This document shows, piece after piece, positions 28,937 through 31,681 of a stretch of DNA of 31,681 nucleotides (position 1 is the stretch's first letter; each line of letters begins with the position of its first letter). The notes beneath the pieces were generated by a model. It did no database searches, had not been told where the DNA came from, and saw only the letters and a list, made by a program, of their open reading frames with translations. The position numbers were made by a program, and so were the translations under genes. Origin of the DNA: Spirogloea muscicola (Eukaryota > Streptophyta > Zygnematophyceae > Spirogloeales > Spirogloeaceae); the NCBI GenBank assembly GCA_009602725.1, contig WELB01000233.1:1-31681 (forward strand), written 5' to 3'.

Positions 28937-30911
28937 TCAGATCTCTGTCCGCTTGTTGTCGACCACTACATACATTTTCCCTGTCGAGACATAGCTGCGT
29001 CAGCCTGGGGTTCTTAAAAACACAGGAGAGAAAGAGCACCTCTGGGCTTTGAGCAATCTGCATGTTCTAGTGGCTCATTGATTTAGCAGTGCCGAAATAG
29101 GCCGAAGCACCTGGAAAGATGTAGTCTCCAAAGCCCTTCTCTCCGTCAAAGGAGTCGGCGCCTGCATGAATCTGGACACCTGTGATAACAGCATAGTCTG
29201 CTCCGTTTGCTAGTGGAGCCCTCTCAATGCAAGACTCGAGCTCCTTCAGCGTCACCTATGATAGGTACGATTGTCACCTTGATCACTTCCAGAGGCATCA
29301 CATCTTGCCAGTCGAAGTATTGCTTCTAAAATTTCAACTATCAACCTGCAACTTCAATCTCAATTCATCTCACGTACATCTCTCAAGAGCGTGGGCACAA
29401 CGAAAGTGGGGAAGGTCCAATATTGCAACTCAGTAGCAAACCTCCATAGTCAACTTGGTAAGATCAGCGAGGCTGGAGGGTGTCTGTGACGAGGACTCCA
29501 TGTGTGCACCCTGCAGCGAATAACATCAGGCGCTTGCTTGACGAGGCGAATTGAAATCAACACATGCCCGCGTCAAGAGTCGCCAGAGCCCAAAGCCCGC
29601 ACTCAGAGCTTGCCCCGAGAGTCACATACTAGAGGCCTCTACCCCACCAGCATTGTGCACACAGGACGGCTTGTCATTTCTTACCAACCGCTGCTTAAGG
29701 AAGCTGAACTCCAACTCGTCTGGATCCAGGACCGCTCCAGAGAGTGAACCCTTGTCCTGTATTAGTTTGTGCACTGCAGCTAGAGCGCCACAGGCGTGGC
29801 TCGCCTTGGTTCTTCCAATCCTGTCAATACTCCCGATAGCTTCAGGATCCCCTGCAGCATTGAGAAGGAGACGCGCCAGACTACATGACACTGTGAAGTC
29901 ACCTGTGAGACGAGTGACCATTACCAATCAAAGCAGCTGCGATGCAGCGACGCTGGCTGACTACAGTCAGGCAAGGAAAGTTGGATTGCATCACGAAGAA
30001 TCGCAGAGAGCAGCTTACCTGTCTTGTCGATCCCAATGTGAGGGAAAGCAAAGAAGATATCTGCAAGTGCACAGCACCTTGAGGTGAATTACTCAGCCCC
30101 AGAGTCATGACAGTGGCCACAATGGACAAAGTCATCTTTATCAACATTATCGATGAACACAGATGTTCAGAAGCGGAATACTGGAGACAGAACTATGTGG
30201 CACTGCGGTGAAGTGCAATGAATCTTTCAGGAGAGTGCTGCCGAGAGTCAGCTGGTTGCCAGTCATTGGGGAGCTTGGGGAGCGGAAAGGGGTTGCTCGC
30301 ACATTTCTCTGCTCCGCCTTTGTCAGGCGCATGGCTCATGCCAGCTTTGAGCCCAATAGGGCCGCACGTAACGAGGCCCGCAAGCGCGGACATGTCAAAC
30401 GACTCCCCATATATCTAGGAGCATGGTGAGCAGGCAGGGCAATCTCAGCAACAGCTACCCTTCCAGCTCGATAGATGTCAGCATTGCTAAGGTGAAGCCC
30501 CCTGCATAAGCTGAGATACAGGGAGCCAAGAGACGCAACAGGCTTGCACAAAGATGAACAGGAGGCAGGCAATCGTGCGCAGCAGCTCGTCGGCGGGATG
30601 TGGGAGTAAATGGTGGCAGACCTCGTCGATTTTCCGGTAGAAGTGGTGGGTGATCTCGTCGCGGCAGGTGGCGATCAGGGCAATGCTGTTGTCCCTGCGA
30701 CGAGGCCAGGGCGTGGAGCGTCAGGCGCAGCGAGGGGCGAGCAGGGGCCAGGGAGGGGCGGGCGGCCCGCGAAGGGAGGAGGTAGCACAAGGGCGGACTT
30801 GCTGAACCCGTGGTCTTCGAGGCGGCTGCGGACATAGTCGAGGAAGTCGGCGTCGGGCTTGCAGTCCGGGAATGCCTCCTGCGCACGCAGCTGCGCTGCG
30901 GCGGAGGCCAT
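28937..30911 (-). CDS. LCIB/LCIC-family protein (theta-type carbonic anhydrase fold), paralogue 2, 8 exons
   Basis: Second copy of the LCIB-like gene, same strand as paralogue 1 and about 4.6 kb upstream of it in transcription order. Exons: 30799-30911, 30622-30694, 30303-30414, 30019-30060, 29685-29851, 29442-29510, 29111-29255, 28937-28980 (also 254 aa). Introns lie at the same places and phases as in paralogue 1, plus one extra intron (30695-30798). Identical blocks include CRDEITHHFYRKIDEIYGES, FDMSALAGLVTCGP, FFAFPHIGIDK and DYAVITGVQIHAGADSF. Differences include DRIGRTKASHACGALAAVHK and the end PGKMYVVVDNKRTEI, which is closer to other LCIB proteins than paralogue 1. Likely zinc ligands (Cys of CRDE, Cys of ACGAL) are kept. 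All introns GT-AG. No long transit peptide. The gene looks intact. Confidence 0.93.
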
Positions 30912-30984
30912 GCCGGGCGCGGCGCCGGGCGCTGGCCAAGGGGGACAGGGAGTCGGAGCTGCAAGCAGAGAGGCGAGGGCGAAG

Positions 30985-31160
30985 GGGAGAAGGGCTCGCC
31001 CACTGACGATAGGGGCTGGGAAAAGCCAGCCCCAAAAGAGTAGAGCGCGGCCAGATTGACTGGCGGCTGGGAGAGGCCAGCCCAGAGGAATGGACAAGGT
31101 CTGACAAGCCAGCCCCAAAAGGCATGTACGAAGGACGAGGAGGGGCCAGGGGAAGCACCA
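30985..31160 (-). mobile_element. C-type retrotransposon 3' UTR upstream of LCIB-like gene 2, split by an insertion
   Basis: Minus strand: CTTCCCCTGGCCCCTCCTCG, CTTCGTACATGCC, then TTTTGGGGCTGGCTT. A 67-nt insert follows, then TTTTGGGGCTGGCTT again, TTCCCAGCCCC and GTGGGCGAGCCCTTCTC near 30985. Without the insert it matches the C-type UTR at 24655-24789. It ends about 75 bp upstream of the LCIB-like start and points toward the gene. Confidence 0.78.
31023..31121 (-). mobile_element. 67-nt hairpin micro-insertion with perfect 16-bp target-site duplication
   Basis: AAGCCAGCCCCAAAAG occurs at 31023-31038 and 31106-31121. Between them, 31039-31105 read on minus is CAGACCTTGTCCATTCC, GGGCTGGCCTCTCCCAGCC and CAGTCAATCTGGCCGCGCTC. 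This is the end of the B-type 3' UTR (compare 6790-6862) and nothing else. The host sequence is a C-type UTR, so the two UTR families are distinct elements nested one in another. Confidence 0.85.
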
Positions 31161-31184
31161 GAAGAAAGGGGAGGAGCTCGCGCT

Positions 31185-31240
31185 GGGCGATGCGATGCCG
31201 AAAAACGGCCAACTGCAAAGAAGAAGTGGCTCTCCAATGA
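31185..31240 (-). mobile_element. Truncated hairpin-module remnant
   Basis: Read on minus: CATTGGAGAGCCACTTCTTC, the last part of the hairpin module (compare ATTGGGAGAGCCACTTCTTC at 13840-13860). The GGGCTGG stem is missing. No target-site duplication was found. Confidence 0.5.
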
Positions 31241-31681
31241 AGCTTGAGGAGGCTGCCAGAGATTCACAACAATCCAAGGAGCCTGGCAAGACTTACTTCC
31301 CTCGCCACACCTGGAGCCACAGCCTGGATCACCTCACACGCCGTGGCCAGCGCCTTCAGCATCAGCTCCGAGGCCTTTCGGACGTTGCTTCAACTCTTCC
31401 TCGGCCTCCCACCTGACTGCCTGATTGGGGTGCGCCAGTGTGAGTGCGGCTTCCGTGCAGAGAGTGCTGAGCTCGCCGCTCACATGCTGCGATGCCCCAC
31501 TGGACCAGAAGTGGTGGGCATCCAAAACCTCCTCCGTGATGCTCTGGCGGGTTTGATGCGCGACGCGGGGTACCGTGCGGTCGTGGAAGTGAACAACATC
31601 ATGCCTATCACCACGGATGCCCAGGGACGTCATCATCGCCGCACGCTTGACATTGTGGGCGTGCAACCTGGTGGAGGACCA
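31230..31681 (+). mobile_element. Retrotransposon fragment: CCHC-like finger and start of RLE endonuclease, open to window end
   Basis: One uninterrupted plus-strand frame: SLRRLPEIHNNPRSLARLTS, LATPGATAWITSHAVASAF, SEAFRTLLQLFLGLPPDC, the finger QCECGFRAESAELAAHMLRC, then LLRDALAGLMRDAGYRAVVE and RRTLDIVGVQPGGGP, running out of the window. The finger plus acidic RTLDIV pair matches the finger/RLE order of R2-type elements. It is the best preserved finger region here and shares its sequence with the decayed copy at 2245-3110. The RT domain is not present upstream; the frame begins abruptly after a hairpin-module remnant. Confidence 0.82.

Noticed and set aside
1-31681. CRISPR arrays, bacterial operons or prophage
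   Set aside because: No regularly spaced short repeats and no prokaryotic gene layout; spliceosomal introns show a eukaryotic nuclear genome.

Overview
This is a nuclear, intron-rich eukaryotic window, most likely from a green alga (Chlorophyta). The evidence is five conserved genes rebuilt exon by exon: the spliceosomal Tudor protein SPF30/SMNDC1, a plastid-type PII nitrogen sensor (GLB1), translation initiation factor eIF3i, and two paralogous LCIB/LCIC-family (theta-type carbonic anhydrase) genes of the algal CO2-concentrating system. Exon starts are GC-rich and introns are short (about 100-400 nt) with GT-AG or occasional GC-AG ends. Species cannot be fixed from the sequence alone.

Layout. 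1-1650: GC-rich start, then unassigned DNA. 1652-3110: two decayed retrotransposon 3' ends (-). 3110-4093: unassigned. 4094-6523: SPF30 (-). 6640-8300: a stack of retrotransposon 3' ends on both strands. 8300-11412: no recognised gene. 11413-13148: PII (-), with an assembly gap (13001-13071) in its transit-peptide exon. 13230-18900: dense retrotransposon block including an RT-encoding copy (15312-17577, -). 19234-21491: eIF3i (+). 22525-24359: LCIB-like gene 1 (-), convergent with eIF3i. 24655-28620: retrotransposon debris and a tandem repeat. 28937-30911: LCIB-like gene 2 (-). 30985-31681: retrotransposon pieces running off the end.

The repeats mostly belong to one family of non-LTR retrotransposons. 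Its members read: proline-rich N-terminus and C2H2-like zinc finger, reverse transcriptase, CCHC-like finger, restriction-like endonuclease (RLE), and a conserved C-terminal module ending in a variant of LLTRGY followed by the stop codon. About twenty 3' ends of this family lie in 31.7 kb. Their 3' UTRs share a hairpin built on GGGCTGGC...GCCAGCCC.

The most unusual observation is that three tiny insertions (43, 71 and 67 nt) contain only this 3' hairpin region, yet each is flanked by a 12-16 bp target-site duplication. They look like hairpin-only micro-retroposons; the two longer ones start at the same point of the consensus. Other notable points are a 104-nt intron present in only one of the two LCIB paralogues, several GC-AG introns, and retrotransposon pieces close upstream of all five genes.

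The host genes form no operon. Functionally, two (LCIB-like) concern inorganic carbon and one (PII) concerns nitrogen/carbon balance; SPF30 and eIF3i are housekeeping genes.
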